A stretch of 36,847 nt of DNA from Candidatus Izemoplasma sp. (GCA_007117625.1 SKGE01000086.1:1-36847), one strand, 5' to 3'; counted from the stretch's first letter, positions 9,093 to 18,364 are shown. The notes: generated by a model not told the origin, from the sequence alone. Translations and numbers: made by a program.

Positions 9093-9566
9093 ATGCATGG
9101 TGTCAAAATTGTTCAAATTGAAGCAGCTAAAACCAAGTCAGAAATATGCCGAGAAGTCTTACAGGATTTACCCGAATGGTTTGGTATTGAAGATGCGAAT
9201 AAATCCTATATGGATGGGGTAAAAAACAAACCAATGTTTGCCGCATATCACCAACATGAACTTTTAGGATTCTACAGCATCGAAGAAGAAAACCAATATA
9301 CACTGAACATGTATGTTTTAGGGGTAAAAAAAAGATATCACAAAGCAGGTATCGGACACGCGCTTCAGAAAGCGGTTGAGACTTATGCCATAGCGCATAA
9401 GTACAGATTTTTAATTGTTTTAACTTTAGCCGCAAAGCACCCAGATCAACATTACAAATTAACTCGAAATTTCTATAAAAAAGAAGGATTTTACCCTATT
9501 TATCAAAATGACACCATTTGGGATCAAAAGAATCCAGCTCAAATATACCTCAAACCTATTAATTAA
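9093..9566 (+). CDS. GNAT-family N-acetyltransferase
   Basis: 157 aa; MYVLGVKKRYHKAGIGHALQKAVETYA acetyl-CoA binding motif. Confidence 0.82.
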   Translation: MHGVKIVQIEAAKTKSEICREVLQDLPEWFGIEDANKSYMDGVKNKPMFAAYHQHELLGFYSIEEENQYTLNMYVLGVKKRYHKAGIGHALQKAVETYAIAHKYRFLIVLTLAAKHPDQHYKLTRNFYKKEGFYPIYQNDTIWDQKNPAQIYLKPIN

Positions 9567-9632
9567 AAACATTCTATTAAACCATTGTTTCATTTACTTT
9601 GCGAAGCATTTAGAGTAATATAAAACTATCAA

Positions 9633-9664
9633 GGACCAGACATTACAGCTGTAATACCTGGTCC
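9633..9664. promoter_or_regulatory. 32-nt inverted repeat in the catalase upstream/leader region
   Basis: GGACCAG-ac-ATTACAGCTGTAAT-ac-CTGGTCC; 14 of 16 symmetric positions complementary, between a -10-like TAATAT (9616-9621) and the RBS. Confidence 0.8.
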
Positions 9665-9687
9665 TAATTAATTATAGGGAGGAACGT

Positions 9688-11151
9688 ATGTCTAAGAAAG
9701 TAGAGAAGAAACTTACCAATGCGGTAGGAGCACCTGTCGCAGACAATGAAAATGCTATGACTGCAGGACCAAGGGGTCCCATGCTATTACAAGATGTTTG
9801 GTATTTAGAAAAATTGGCCCATTTCGATCGTGAGGTAATTCCTGAACGAAGAATGCATGCAAAAGGGTCAGGAGCTTTTGGTACCTTTACCGTCACACAT
9901 GATATTACAAAGTATACCAAAGCTGCTATTTTTTCTGAGGTAGGTAAGAAAACAGATATGTTTGTGCGTTTTTCTACGGTTGCTGGTGAACGAGGGGCCG
10001 CAGACGCAGAACGAGATATCCGTGGTTTTGCCTTAAAGTTTTATACAGAAGAAGGAAATTGGGATTTGGTTGGAAACAACACACCAGTTTTTTTCATCCG
10101 TGATCCACATCGTTTTCCAGATTTAAATCGTGCAGTGAAGCGCGATCCATACACGAACTTGCGAAGTGCAAAAAATAACTGGGACTTTTGGACCTTGCTT
10201 CCTGAATCATTACATCAAGTGACTATTACCATGGGAGAACGTGGAATCTCTAAATCGTATCGCCACATGAATGGCTATGGTTCACATACATTTAGTATGA
10301 TCAACAAAGCTAATGAACGTGTTTGGGTGAAGTTTCATTTAAAAACCAATCAAGGTATTGAAAACATGACAGATAAAGAAGCAGAAGACCTCATCGGAAA
10401 AGATCGTGAAAGCCACCAAAATGATCTTTTACAATCAATCGACAACAAAGATTTTCCAAGTTGGACGATGTACATTCAAGTAATGACCCAAGAAGAAGCA
10501 AAAAAGTTGCCATACAATCCTTTTGATTTAACGAAAGTTTGGTATAAAAAAGATTATCCGCTTATAGAAGTTGGACAAGTTGAGTTAAATAGAAACCCTG
10601 AAAATTATTTCCGCGATGTTGAACAAGCAGCTTTCAACCCTGCACATGTAGTCCCGGGCATTGGGTTCTCACCAGATAAAATGTTACATGGTAGATTGTT
10701 TTCATACGGAGATGCACACCGCTATCGTTTAGGCGTCAATCATAATCAAATTTCTGTTAATAAGGCTAAATCACCCGTCAATAGCTATCATCGCGATGGT
10801 CAAATGCGTGTCGATGATAACGCAGGTAGTCGGATTGGATATTGGCCTAACAGTGAAGCTGAATGGAATGATACAAAAACCTTAAAAGAACCACCCCTTG
10901 GATTAGAGGGAGATGCTTACAATTATGATTTTAGAGAAGATGATGATGATTATTTCACTCAACCTGGTAAACTGTTTAGATTAATGAGCAAAACTGAGCA
11001 GCAAGCACTATTTGATAATACCGCCAGACATATGGGTGATATTCCTAAAACGATTAAACTTCGTCATATCAAACACTGTTATATGGCAGATAAAGCTTAT
11101 GGTGAAGGCATAGCTAAAGCGTTAAATATTCCTTTATCCGAAGCGATTTAA
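9688..11151 (+). CDS. katA: Monofunctional heme catalase
   Basis: 487 aa; [90 protein letters not shown]. Confidence 0.97.
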   Translation: MSKKVEKKLTNAVGAPVADNENAMTAGPRGPMLLQDVWYLEKLAHFDREVIPERRMHAKGSGAFGTFTVTHDITKYTKAAIFSEVGKKTDMFVRFSTVAGERGAADAERDIRGFALKFYTEEGNWDLVGNNTPVFFIRDPHRFPDLNRAVKRDPYTNLRSAKNNWDFWTLLPESLHQVTITMGERGISKSYRHMNGYGSHTFSMINKANERVWVKFHLKTNQGIENMTDKEAEDLIGKDRESHQNDLLQSIDNKDFPSWTMYIQVMTQEEAKKLPYNPFDLTKVWYKKDYPLIEVGQVELNRNPENYFRDVEQAAFNPAHVVPGIGFSPDKMLHGRLFSYGDAHRYRLGVNHNQISVNKAKSPVNSYHRDGQMRVDDNAGSRIGYWPNSEAEWNDTKTLKEPPLGLEGDAYNYDFREDDDDYFTQPGKLFRLMSKTEQQALFDNTARHMGDIPKTIKLRHIKHCYMADKAYGEGIAKALNIPLSEAI

Positions 11152-11152
11152 T

Positions 11153-11587
11153 ATGGTTATAAAAAAACTAACCTATATCGTTTTAGGTTCAATTTGCGTC
11201 GCGCTTGGCGCTACCGGGGTCATCGTGCCATTATTACCAACGACACCATTTTTATTGCTTGCAGGCTACTTTTACATTCGCAGCTCAAAACGTTTATACC
11301 ACTGGTTAATTAATCATAAACTCTTTGGGTTGTATATCTATAACTACTTGACTTATAAAGCCATAGATATGAAATCAAAAGTAGGTCTCATTACGCTACT
11401 TTGGCTATCGATGGGAAGTTCGATGTATATTATGAAAAATATCTATATAACCATTTTATTAGTGTTTATCGGGCTTTGTGTCAGTGCGCACATCATTCTT
11501 TTAAGAACCTTGAAAAAAGCAGAAATGCAAGCGAATCATCACAAAGTAGTACCTGTTATTAAACATACCAAAAACGCACTTTCCTAA
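11153..11587 (+). CDS. DUF454 (YbaN) family inner membrane protein
   Basis: 144 aa; GATGVIVPLLPTTPFLLLAGYFYIRSSKRLYHWLINHKLFG motif; starts directly after the catalase stop. Confidence 0.85.
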   Translation: MVIKKLTYIVLGSICVALGATGVIVPLLPTTPFLLLAGYFYIRSSKRLYHWLINHKLFGLYIYNYLTYKAIDMKSKVGLITLLWLSMGSSMYIMKNIYITILLVFIGLCVSAHIILLRTLKKAEMQANHHKVVPVIKHTKNALS

Positions 11588-11603
11588 ATAGAAAGTGCGT
11601 TTT
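11571..11603. terminator. Bidirectional terminator
   Basis: AAAACGCACTTTC-ctaaata-GAAAGTGCGTTTT; the DUF454 stop codon lies in the loop. Confidence 0.85.
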
Positions 11604-11605
11604 AT

Positions 11606-12766
11606 TTATAATTGTTCCAAAGCGTTTATTAAACGCTTTAAACCCTCTTTCAATTGTGCGTTAGAACACGCTAGATTGATGCGTATAAATCCATCGCAAT
11701 GCGAACCATAATGCGGTCCCTCAGCAACCGCAACTTGATATTTAATAAAGTGTTGGTTAAGCTGCGAACTAGTTAGCTTATAAGCACTAAAGTCTAGCCA
11801 AGCTAAATAGGTTCCTTCTAAAGGCGCTAATCGAATGGTGTTGTTATGACGCCTTATCTTGTCTTTTAACAGTAAGTAATTGTGATAGATATGCTTATTT
11901 TGTGCCTCAACCCAGGCATCGCATTTTGTGTAAGCAACCTTAATCGCTTCAATTGCGAGTAGGTTTGGTGCATATAAAAACCGCTTAGTCATGTAACTTT
12001 TAATTTTTTTCCGATGCGTAGGATTAGGAATAATCATATGAGCACTTTGTAAACCAGCTAAGTTGAACGTTTTACTAGGTGCATTTACGAGTATGATGTT
12101 TTTGTAATCATCAATGAACCTACCTGCGGATGTGAAGGTATGTTTGGGCATAATCAAATCCGCATGAATTTCATCGCTTACTAAAATAACATTGTACTGT
12201 TTGCAAAGAGAAACCATTTTAGCAATCTCAGAGACTGTAAAAACGCGACCGACAGGATTGTGTGGATTACACAAAATGAGCATTTCTGCACCAGCTTTAA
12301 AGTGATTCTCTAAATTATCAAAATCAACTGTATATAGCATTGCATCATGAACAAGTTTGTTTTCTAAAATCGTTCTACGATTATTTTCAATAGCTGGATA
12401 AAAAACATTGTATACCGGTGTTTGAATAACAATACTCGCTTCAGCACTTGTCAGCTGATCAATGATCACGCTTAAAGCCGTTAATACTTTAGGGGCTGTA
12501 ACGATCCAGTTTCTACGAACTTTCACGTGATAGCGGCGCTCAAACCAGTCAGTGACTATTTGATAGTACTGATCGTCTAACATCGTGTATCCAAAGGCAC
12601 CATGTTCTACTCTATTTATAAGGGCGTGTTTAATTTCGGGTGCAGTCTCATAATCTGAATCAGCAACTGAAAATACCAAGTAGTCATCGGTGTCCACTTT
12701 ATCTTTAACACTATCCCATTTTGCAGAAGCAGTATTGTATCTTTTTAAAGTTTTAAAGTTATCCAT
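11606..12766 (-). CDS. MalY/PatB-type PLP aminotransferase (cystathionine beta-lyase-like)
   Basis: 386 aa; ILCNPHNPVGRVF, VSDEIHADLIMP, APSKTFNLAGLQSAHMI (PLP Lys). Confidence 0.92.
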   Translation of the reverse strand: MDNFKTLKRYNTASAKWDSVKDKVDTDDYLVFSVADSDYETAPEIKHALINRVEHGAFGYTMLDDQYYQIVTDWFERRYHVKVRRNWIVTAPKVLTALSVIIDQLTSAEASIVIQTPVYNVFYPAIENNRRTILENKLVHDAMLYTVDFDNLENHFKAGAEMLILCNPHNPVGRVFTVSEIAKMVSLCKQYNVILVSDEIHADLIMPKHTFTSAGRFIDDYKNIILVNAPSKTFNLAGLQSAHMIIPNPTHRKKIKSYMTKRFLYAPNLLAIEAIKVAYTKCDAWVEAQNKHIYHNYLLLKDKIRRHNNTIRLAPLEGTYLAWLDFSAYKLTSSQLNQHFIKYQVAVAEGPHYGSHCDGFIRINLACSNAQLKEGLKRLINALEQL

Positions 12767-12966
12767 AACGCACCTCTTCTAAAATATAGTCACATCTTTA
12801 ATTATATGTAAAGGCTTAATCTATTGCAACACCGTGCGATAAAATTGCATTTAAATGTATTTTTAAACGAATTATACTTTTTCTATGCTACTATGAAACT
12901 ATAGTAAAAAGCCTATGATTTGATGACTTCTCAGGGTGTTGCGCTTTTAGATTGGAGATGATCTGC

Positions 12967-13770
12967 GTGAACCGAAGTGAAAATCATGAACATGAAAATG
13001 TCTTTACTACTTTGGCTGAAGAGAAACATTACAGACTGCTTTATTATAAACAACCATTTACAGAGAAACTTATGTTTCGACTTATGGTAGGAAGTGTTAT
13101 TGGTGCGATGTTTATTTTTGCCATCATTGGCTTGAACATCACGATTGAAAGAAATCGAACCTATAACGAGTTAACTGAAATGATGGAGCGATTCCATCAT
13201 TATGATATGATTGTACTTGAAAACAAGTTAAATGAGTTGCCGAGCCATTATCGAGATGTGGCACAAATTAGAGAAGAGTTTAATGAAATAAGGGCCCACT
13301 CACAAGTCGTTTCTGCATATCACCGCAATGCCCATGAATTTTATATTAATGGTCGAGCAAATGAACTAAGAGATGCCTTGCTTGTTTTGGATGCCCTTGA
13401 TGATTACTATGATCACTGGAGTTTTACTCGCATCACAAATAGTTTTCCTATGCGATTAAGAGCGATTAACACAGTTTATTCAAACGAAACGTTTTATTTT
13501 CATTATTACATAAATCCACAGTTTGCGGGTGCGATTCTAATCACTAATTTGCCGAATATATTACCACCAGGACAGGCTTATACCATGTATTTTGAAAATG
13601 ATTATATAGGCTTTTATGAAACTTTCAATCCAGAAGTTCGTTACCGCAGCTTTGAGCTATTAGAAGTCTCCCCTGAACATCTAGAAATCTTTGTCTTTGC
13701 GACGGGGGAAATTGTTAGTTTAGAAATTGAGGATCAAACCGGAGAAATTGTTTCGATGAGATTACCATAA
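12967..13770 (+). CDS. Hypothetical single-TM membrane protein
   Basis: Probable GTG start at 12967 after ttggagatgat (upstream starts at 12952/12958 possible); TM segment FRLMVGSVIGAMFIFAIIGLNITI. Confidence 0.7.
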   Translation: MNRSENHEHENVFTTLAEEKHYRLLYYKQPFTEKLMFRLMVGSVIGAMFIFAIIGLNITIERNRTYNELTEMMERFHHYDMIVLENKLNELPSHYRDVAQIREEFNEIRAHSQVVSAYHRNAHEFYINGRANELRDALLVLDALDDYYDHWSFTRITNSFPMRLRAINTVYSNETFYFHYYINPQFAGAILITNLPNILPPGQAYTMYFENDYIGFYETFNPEVRYRSFELLEVSPEHLEIFVFATGEIVSLEIEDQTGEIVSMRLP

Positions 13771-13774
13771 ATTT

Positions 13775-13798
13775 AAGGGTGTTCGCACCCTTTTATTT
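13775..13798 (+). terminator. Rho-independent terminator
   Basis: AAGGGTG-TTCG-CACCCTTTTATTT with TTCG tetraloop. Confidence 0.8.
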
Positions 13799-13838
13799 GT
13801 GATATAATCTATACGACTCACTTTTTATGTTTGGTGTT

Positions 13839-13915
13839 GTTCCGGTAGCTCAGATGGATAGAGCAACGGCCTCCGACGCCGTAGGTCGAGGGTTCGAGTC
13901 CCTCCCGGAACGCCA
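13839..13915 (+). tRNA. tRNA-Arg (anticodon CCG)
   Basis: Full cloverleaf: GTTCCGG acceptor, anticodon arm ACGGC-CTCCGAC-GCCGT, GAGGG-TTCGAGT-CCCTC T-arm, CCGGAAC G CCA encoded. Confidence 0.96.
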
Positions 13916-14000
13916 TAATTCGTGGCAAATATTTTTAGATAAAACCATGGTAATCACATTTTTTATAATACATAGCTTAGCATAGACTATAAGGAGGATT

Positions 14001-15191
14001 ATGATGATAATCAAACCTAAGATACGTTCAAACTTCTTTGCCAATGCACATCCAATTGGCTGTCGAGAGTTTGTAAAGCAACAAATTGATGAAGCAAAAG
14101 CACAACCGAAATTTAAAGGGCCGAAAAACGTTCTTATTATTGGGGGTTCATCAGGCTACGGATTAGCTAGTCGTATTGCGCTTGCTTATGGGGCAGATGC
14201 GAACACCGTTAACGTTTCATTTGAGACTGGACCGGTTAAAAATAGAACTGGTACAGCAGGATGGTGGAACAACAAGTTCTTCTTAAATTTTGCAAAGGAA
14301 ACACAAAATATCCATAAAGATTTCAATGGAGATGCATTTACAAAAGCATTAAAAGAAGACGTTATTAAATATATTAAAGAAACATTAGGAACGATTGACC
14401 TAGTTGTTTACTCACTGGCCTCACCCGTTCGAATCAATGAAATAACGAATGAGCTTGTTCGCTCACAAATTAAGACATTGGGTGAACCCGCCGTTGGTCA
14501 GACCATTGATATTGCCAAAAAGGTTTTATTACCACTGACAGTTGAGCCTGCAACGGAACAAGAAGTCGAAGATACCGTATTCGTTATGGGTGGTGAAGAT
14601 TGGAAAAATTGGATGATGGTGCTTGAACAACACAACGCTTTATCAGAAGGTGTGAAGACCATATCATATACCTACATTGGAGGTCCAACGACAGAAAAAA
14701 TATACCGAAAAGGAACGCTTGGCAAAGCCAAACAAGATTTAGAGGATACTGCCGAAACGTTGAATCAACACTTAGCCAGTAACTTCCAAGGAGAAGCGCT
14801 CATTTCATCGAGTAAAGCCGTTGCGACTAAAGCGAGTGTCTTTATACCTCAAATGCCAATTTACGCCTCATGTTTATACGAGGTTATGATCGCGCATCAC
14901 CAGCACGAATCTATTTTAGAACATAAATATCGATTGTTTAAAGATATGGTATATGGCAGCGGGCGCATCCTCGACGATGCGAAGCGGATCCGCATCGATC
15001 ATAAAGAGATGGAACATGAAATTCAGCACAAAACACTAGATTTAATGAAAAACTGTGATGAGAAAAGACTGTTTTCTTTACATGGAACCAAGGTCTTTTT
15101 AAGAGATGTTTATCAATTGAACGGTTTTGATTTCGACACAGTAGATTATGATCAAGATGTTGATATCGATGCCTTAGCTAAACAAATTTGA
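14001..15191 (+). CDS. fabV: Trans-2-enoyl-CoA / enoyl-ACP reductase FabV
   Basis: 396 aa; NVLIIGGSSGYGLASRIALAYGADANTVNVSFE, YTYIGGPTTEKIYRKGTLGKAK (Y-x8-K type active site). Confidence 0.95.
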   Translation: MMIIKPKIRSNFFANAHPIGCREFVKQQIDEAKAQPKFKGPKNVLIIGGSSGYGLASRIALAYGADANTVNVSFETGPVKNRTGTAGWWNNKFFLNFAKETQNIHKDFNGDAFTKALKEDVIKYIKETLGTIDLVVYSLASPVRINEITNELVRSQIKTLGEPAVGQTIDIAKKVLLPLTVEPATEQEVEDTVFVMGGEDWKNWMMVLEQHNALSEGVKTISYTYIGGPTTEKIYRKGTLGKAKQDLEDTAETLNQHLASNFQGEALISSSKAVATKASVFIPQMPIYASCLYEVMIAHHQHESILEHKYRLFKDMVYGSGRILDDAKRIRIDHKEMEHEIQHKTLDLMKNCDEKRLFSLHGTKVFLRDVYQLNGFDFDTVDYDQDVDIDALAKQI

Positions 15192-15308
15192 TCGCTTTTT
15201 TAAAGCGGTCTTTTTTTATAAAAATTACAGTATTGGTGTTTTAAGTTTGGTGTTTTAAAAATATTCGTTATAATAGACTTAAGGAACATACTAAAGGAGG
15301 TAAACACT

Positions 15309-15590
15309 TTGTTAGAAAAAAGCATTTATTCAAACGGACAAAAAGTCTACGAATTAAAAGGCGACAAGCTTGTTTATTACTTCAAGGATGGATCAATTAA
15401 AGCAGAGGGAAAATTTCTAAAAAACCGCAAAGAAGGACAATGGAACTACTACAGAAAATCAGGACATTTATGGAAAGTTGGTCACTATAAAGCAGGATTA
15501 AAGCATGGGTCATGGCAACGTTACAGTGAAGAGGGTCAGGTAGAGTTTGACGCTTTGTATGAAGACGGAAAAGTTATGCAAAAATTTTAG
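15309..15590 (+). CDS. MORN-like / YwqK-type repeat protein
   Basis: 93 aa, TTG start after RBS aaaggaggt; repeats YFKDGSIKAEGKFLKNRKEGQWNYYRKSGHLWKVGHYKAGLKHGSWQRYSEEGQVEFDALYEDGK. Confidence 0.82.
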   Translation: MLEKSIYSNGQKVYELKGDKLVYYFKDGSIKAEGKFLKNRKEGQWNYYRKSGHLWKVGHYKAGLKHGSWQRYSEEGQVEFDALYEDGKVMQKF

Positions 15591-15598
15591 ATTTTTAG

Positions 15599-15631
15599 CT
15601 GTGTAATCGAGATCAGATTATGCAGTTTTTT
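15599..15631 (+). terminator. Rho-independent terminator
   Basis: CTGtgTAATC-gagatca-GATTAtgCAG followed by T-run. Confidence 0.65.
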
Positions 15632-15770
15632 ATTTTAATGACTTTTTATAAAAAGGTTAAATAGATTTATCTAAAGTATAGTATAATTTAAGTATAGTAA
15701 AACCGTGTATACAGATTTTTAAATATTAAGTACCATCAAAAAATACGTAATTATTTTAGGAGGGCTTTAT

Positions 15771-16103
15771 ATGGAAGAGTTGTTGGGAACACCGGTTTCA
15801 GTTGTGGTAGATCGCCCGCTAGGGTGTGTCAGTCCAAACCATGGTCACATTTATTCGCTTAACTATGGCTATCTACCAAAAGTTTATTCAGGAAAAAAAG
15901 AGGTCAAAGCTTATATTATAGGTGTTTTTGAACCTGTGGATCGCTTTGATGGGGAAGTTGTGGCAGTTATTAATCGTACCAAATCTGAAAAGTATAAGCT
16001 GGTTGTAGCGAAAGAAAAAGGGCGCTACACAAAAGAACAAATTTTAGCGCTCGTTGAGTTTCGCGAAAGGCATCACGAATCTACGATTACGATGGCTACT
16101 TAA
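15771..16103 (+). CDS. Small inorganic-pyrophosphatase-fold protein, catalytic residues apparently degenerate
   Basis: 110 aa; VDRPLGCVSPNHGHIYSLNYGYLPKVYSGKKEVKAYIIGVFEPVDRFDGEVVAVINR resembles family I PPase core but lacks the DGxxxDAY acidic residues. Confidence 0.75.
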   Translation: MEELLGTPVSVVVDRPLGCVSPNHGHIYSLNYGYLPKVYSGKKEVKAYIIGVFEPVDRFDGEVVAVINRTKSEKYKLVVAKEKGRYTKEQILALVEFRERHHESTITMAT

Positions 16104-16116
16104 CCAGATAAAACAT

Positions 16117-16145
16117 AAGACATCTCAAGTTGAGATGTCTTTATT
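16117..16145. terminator. Terminator hairpin
   Basis: AAGACATCTCAA/GTTGAGATGTCTT inverted repeat. Confidence 0.75.
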
Positions 16146-16266
16146 GATTCGTATGATTACACGTTTGATGAACCTGCTCAAAAATTATTATGACTTGAAC
16201 CGCTATGTTTACTATCCTAGCGGAACTCTTTAAATGCAGTTTTAACTTGAATTTTCTTGCCCGCAT
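16141..16266 (-). other. Unassigned short ORF (41 aa) in an unexplained intergenic block; protein status doubtful
   Basis: Minus-strand ATG at 16266: MRARKFKLKLHLKSSARIVNIAVQVIIIFEQVHQTCNHTNQ*. GAGGG lies only 2 nt from the ATG, so translation is uncertain. Confidence 0.2.
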
Positions 16267-16365
16267 AACCCTCGCTTTTAGCGCTTAGGACGATTGAAAA
16301 TATAACGTTACAATCACTTTAGAATAAGATATAATTAAACTATAAAATAGTAAAGGGTGAAACTC

Positions 16366-16860
16366 ATGCGTAAATATTACCTAAAGCAAAAAGCCATCGC
16401 TGTTCGTGCTAGTTATACTATCTACGATGAAAACGAACAAGCACTCTACACCTGTAAAGCTAAAATGTTTTCCCCACGTGGTACCGTTGAAATATTTGAT
16501 GCTTCTACACAAAGTCATCTCTTTACCATGCAGCGAAAGCTTTTCAGCTTTATGCCGGTACATTATCTCATCGACCATCAAGGCAATACCGTTGCAACGA
16601 TGCGTCAACGCTTCGCAGTACGAAGACAACGTGTTGAAATTGAAAGTTCTTACGGAACCTATCAAGTAGACGGAGACTTGTGGGCGCACAACTTTTTGAT
16701 TCGTGAAACCGGTGAAGAAGTCATCTATGTAAAAAAGAAGTTTCTCTCTTGGGGAGACTCGTATGAAATTACTATTTTGTCGGATAAAAACATTGAATTC
16801 TTGCTGGCGTTAACCATTATGATTGATCGTAAGTTTCATACATCAAAGCGAGGTAAATAA
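16366..16860 (+). CDS. LURP-one-related / YxjI-like protein
   Basis: 164 aa from ATG at 16366 (MRKYYLKQKAIAVRASYTIYDENEQALYTCKAKMFSPRGTVEIFDASTQSHLFTMQRKLFSFMPVHYL...), tubby-like C-terminal style pattern. Confidence 0.75.
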   Translation: MRKYYLKQKAIAVRASYTIYDENEQALYTCKAKMFSPRGTVEIFDASTQSHLFTMQRKLFSFMPVHYLIDHQGNTVATMRQRFAVRRQRVEIESSYGTYQVDGDLWAHNFLIRETGEEVIYVKKKFLSWGDSYEITILSDKNIEFLLALTIMIDRKFHTSKRGK

Positions 16861-16885
16861 AAAAACTTCAACTGAAGTTTTTTTA
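16858..16885. terminator. Bidirectional terminator
   Basis: AAAAACTTCA / TGAAGTTTTTTT hairpin between convergent genes. Confidence 0.75.
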
Positions 16886-17464
16886 TTTTTCAGAACTTAA
16901 ATGATGTTTAGTAATCAATACGAGTGCTGAGATTAAAAGAAGTAGCGGTAACATTATAATAAGCGTTGTAACTAAGACAGCGCCGAGACCGCGCTCACTC
17001 ACATCCATGAATGGATAGGGGTAAAAATCTGTCAATGCACCGATGATTAAAAATCCGAATAAATAAAGCGCAGGATATAGCACTGCGGTCCAGAAGAATT
17101 TAGGATGGATGGCATCTTCAAGCACCACAAAGTAAAATACTGTAAAAAAGATTGGAATTAAAGTGTGCGTATTATGAATCGCGAAAGACATACTGTCGAC
17201 TTCAAGTAAAATATGAAATATGACTGCAGTTAGAAGGATGTTGATTAAAGTTATAAATGTGAAATATGTGTATAGGAAGTGGTTTCTTAATTTTGTTGCA
17301 TAGATTAAGAGTACCGCTAATACAAACAATAAACTATGATTTGAAAAATACCGGTAGTTTAATAAACCATCACCTCTAAAACTATTCAAAAATCCCCAAA
17401 AAGTAAATACGAGTGTCACAATGTAAATAAATAGTTGTGTTTTGCTAAGTTTAATTTCTTCCAT
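16883..17464 (-). CDS. Multi-TM membrane protein, Pr6Pr-like
   Basis: 193 aa; FSNHSLLFVLAV, HNTHTLIPIFFTVFYF, YPYPFMDVSERGLGAVL motifs. Confidence 0.7.
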   Translation of the reverse strand: MEEIKLSKTQLFIYIVTLVFTFWGFLNSFRGDGLLNYRYFSNHSLLFVLAVLLIYATKLRNHFLYTYFTFITLINILLTAVIFHILLEVDSMSFAIHNTHTLIPIFFTVFYFVVLEDAIHPKFFWTAVLYPALYLFGFLIIGALTDFYPYPFMDVSERGLGAVLVTTLIIMLPLLLLISALVLITKHHLSSEK

Positions 17465-17566
17465 AAAATCACCACCGTAATAATATTATAGCATAAAGCA
17501 TAAAAAGTCATTTTATTTTAAGAAACTCATTGTTTAAATATTGTTACATTTACGTTATAATCAAAA

Positions 17567-18334
17567 GTGCAGAAAATGATTGATGGTGATGAAATGGGTA
17601 TTGAAGTAGTTTTAGTAATTAGTTTGGTGTTGTTTACATCTGCTTTTATAAAGGGTGTTACTGGATTTGGAACCTCATTAATCGCAATTCCAATCCTTAC
17701 ATTCTTTTTGTTAGAACCGAGTGAAGCTAGAGCGCTGATTGTAACGATTAACATATTATTGAATATTTATATACTGGTAAGTGCTAGGCAATTAAGATAC
17801 GAACATGCTAGACCGTATATGGTATTAATTGTATCCGTCTTTATTGCGGCATTAATTAGCGGATTCTTGCTTAATCGACTTACATCTGAAATATTTTTTA
17901 TTTTGATGGGGATTTTACTCGTATTTACGGCAATTAATCGCTTCTTTAATATTAAGTTTAATATCAAGCACCCGAAGCGATATTATGTACCCCTAGGACT
18001 CATGGGAGGTACTTTAAATACCTTGCTTGGCGCTGGGAGTGTTCCTGTTTTAATATTTTTAGGAAACACAAACGTTAAAAAGGCGGATTTTAGAGTTACG
18101 GTTTCATTGTTTTTGCTCATATTAAATATCGGTAGCTTAATCTCGTTTTTAATTAGTAATGAGTACAATACGACAATATTCTTATGGTCGTTATTGTTCA
18201 CGCCAGTGATGGTTTTAGGAACGTATTTTGGTATTCGTTCCCAACATAAGTTTAATGAAAGAACGTTCCAAATGATTGTTGCGGTTTTACTCTTTATCAT
18301 AGGGCTAAACAGTATATTCGGATTTTTAGGCTAA
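17567..18334 (+). CDS. TauE/SafE-family sulfite exporter-like permease
   Basis: About 250 aa, multi-TM; FIKGVTGFGTSLIAIPILTFFLLEPSEARALIV; exact start uncertain. Confidence 0.85.
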   Translation: MQKMIDGDEMGIEVVLVISLVLFTSAFIKGVTGFGTSLIAIPILTFFLLEPSEARALIVTINILLNIYILVSARQLRYEHARPYMVLIVSVFIAALISGFLLNRLTSEIFFILMGILLVFTAINRFFNIKFNIKHPKRYYVPLGLMGGTLNTLLGAGSVPVLIFLGNTNVKKADFRVTVSLFLLILNIGSLISFLISNEYNTTIFLWSLLFTPVMVLGTYFGIRSQHKFNERTFQMIVAVLLFIIGLNSIFGFLG

Positions 18335-18337
18335 AAG

Positions 18338-18364
18338 AAAAGTTCACAATTTGTGAACTTTTTT
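18338..18364. terminator. Bidirectional terminator
   Basis: AAAAGTTCACAATTTGTGAACTTTTTT. Confidence 0.8.

Noticed and set aside
13850-14044. Minus-strand ORF in the track (…SGRDSNPRPTASEAVALSI)
   Set aside because: It is the antisense translation of tRNA-Arg, a common spurious ORF signature.
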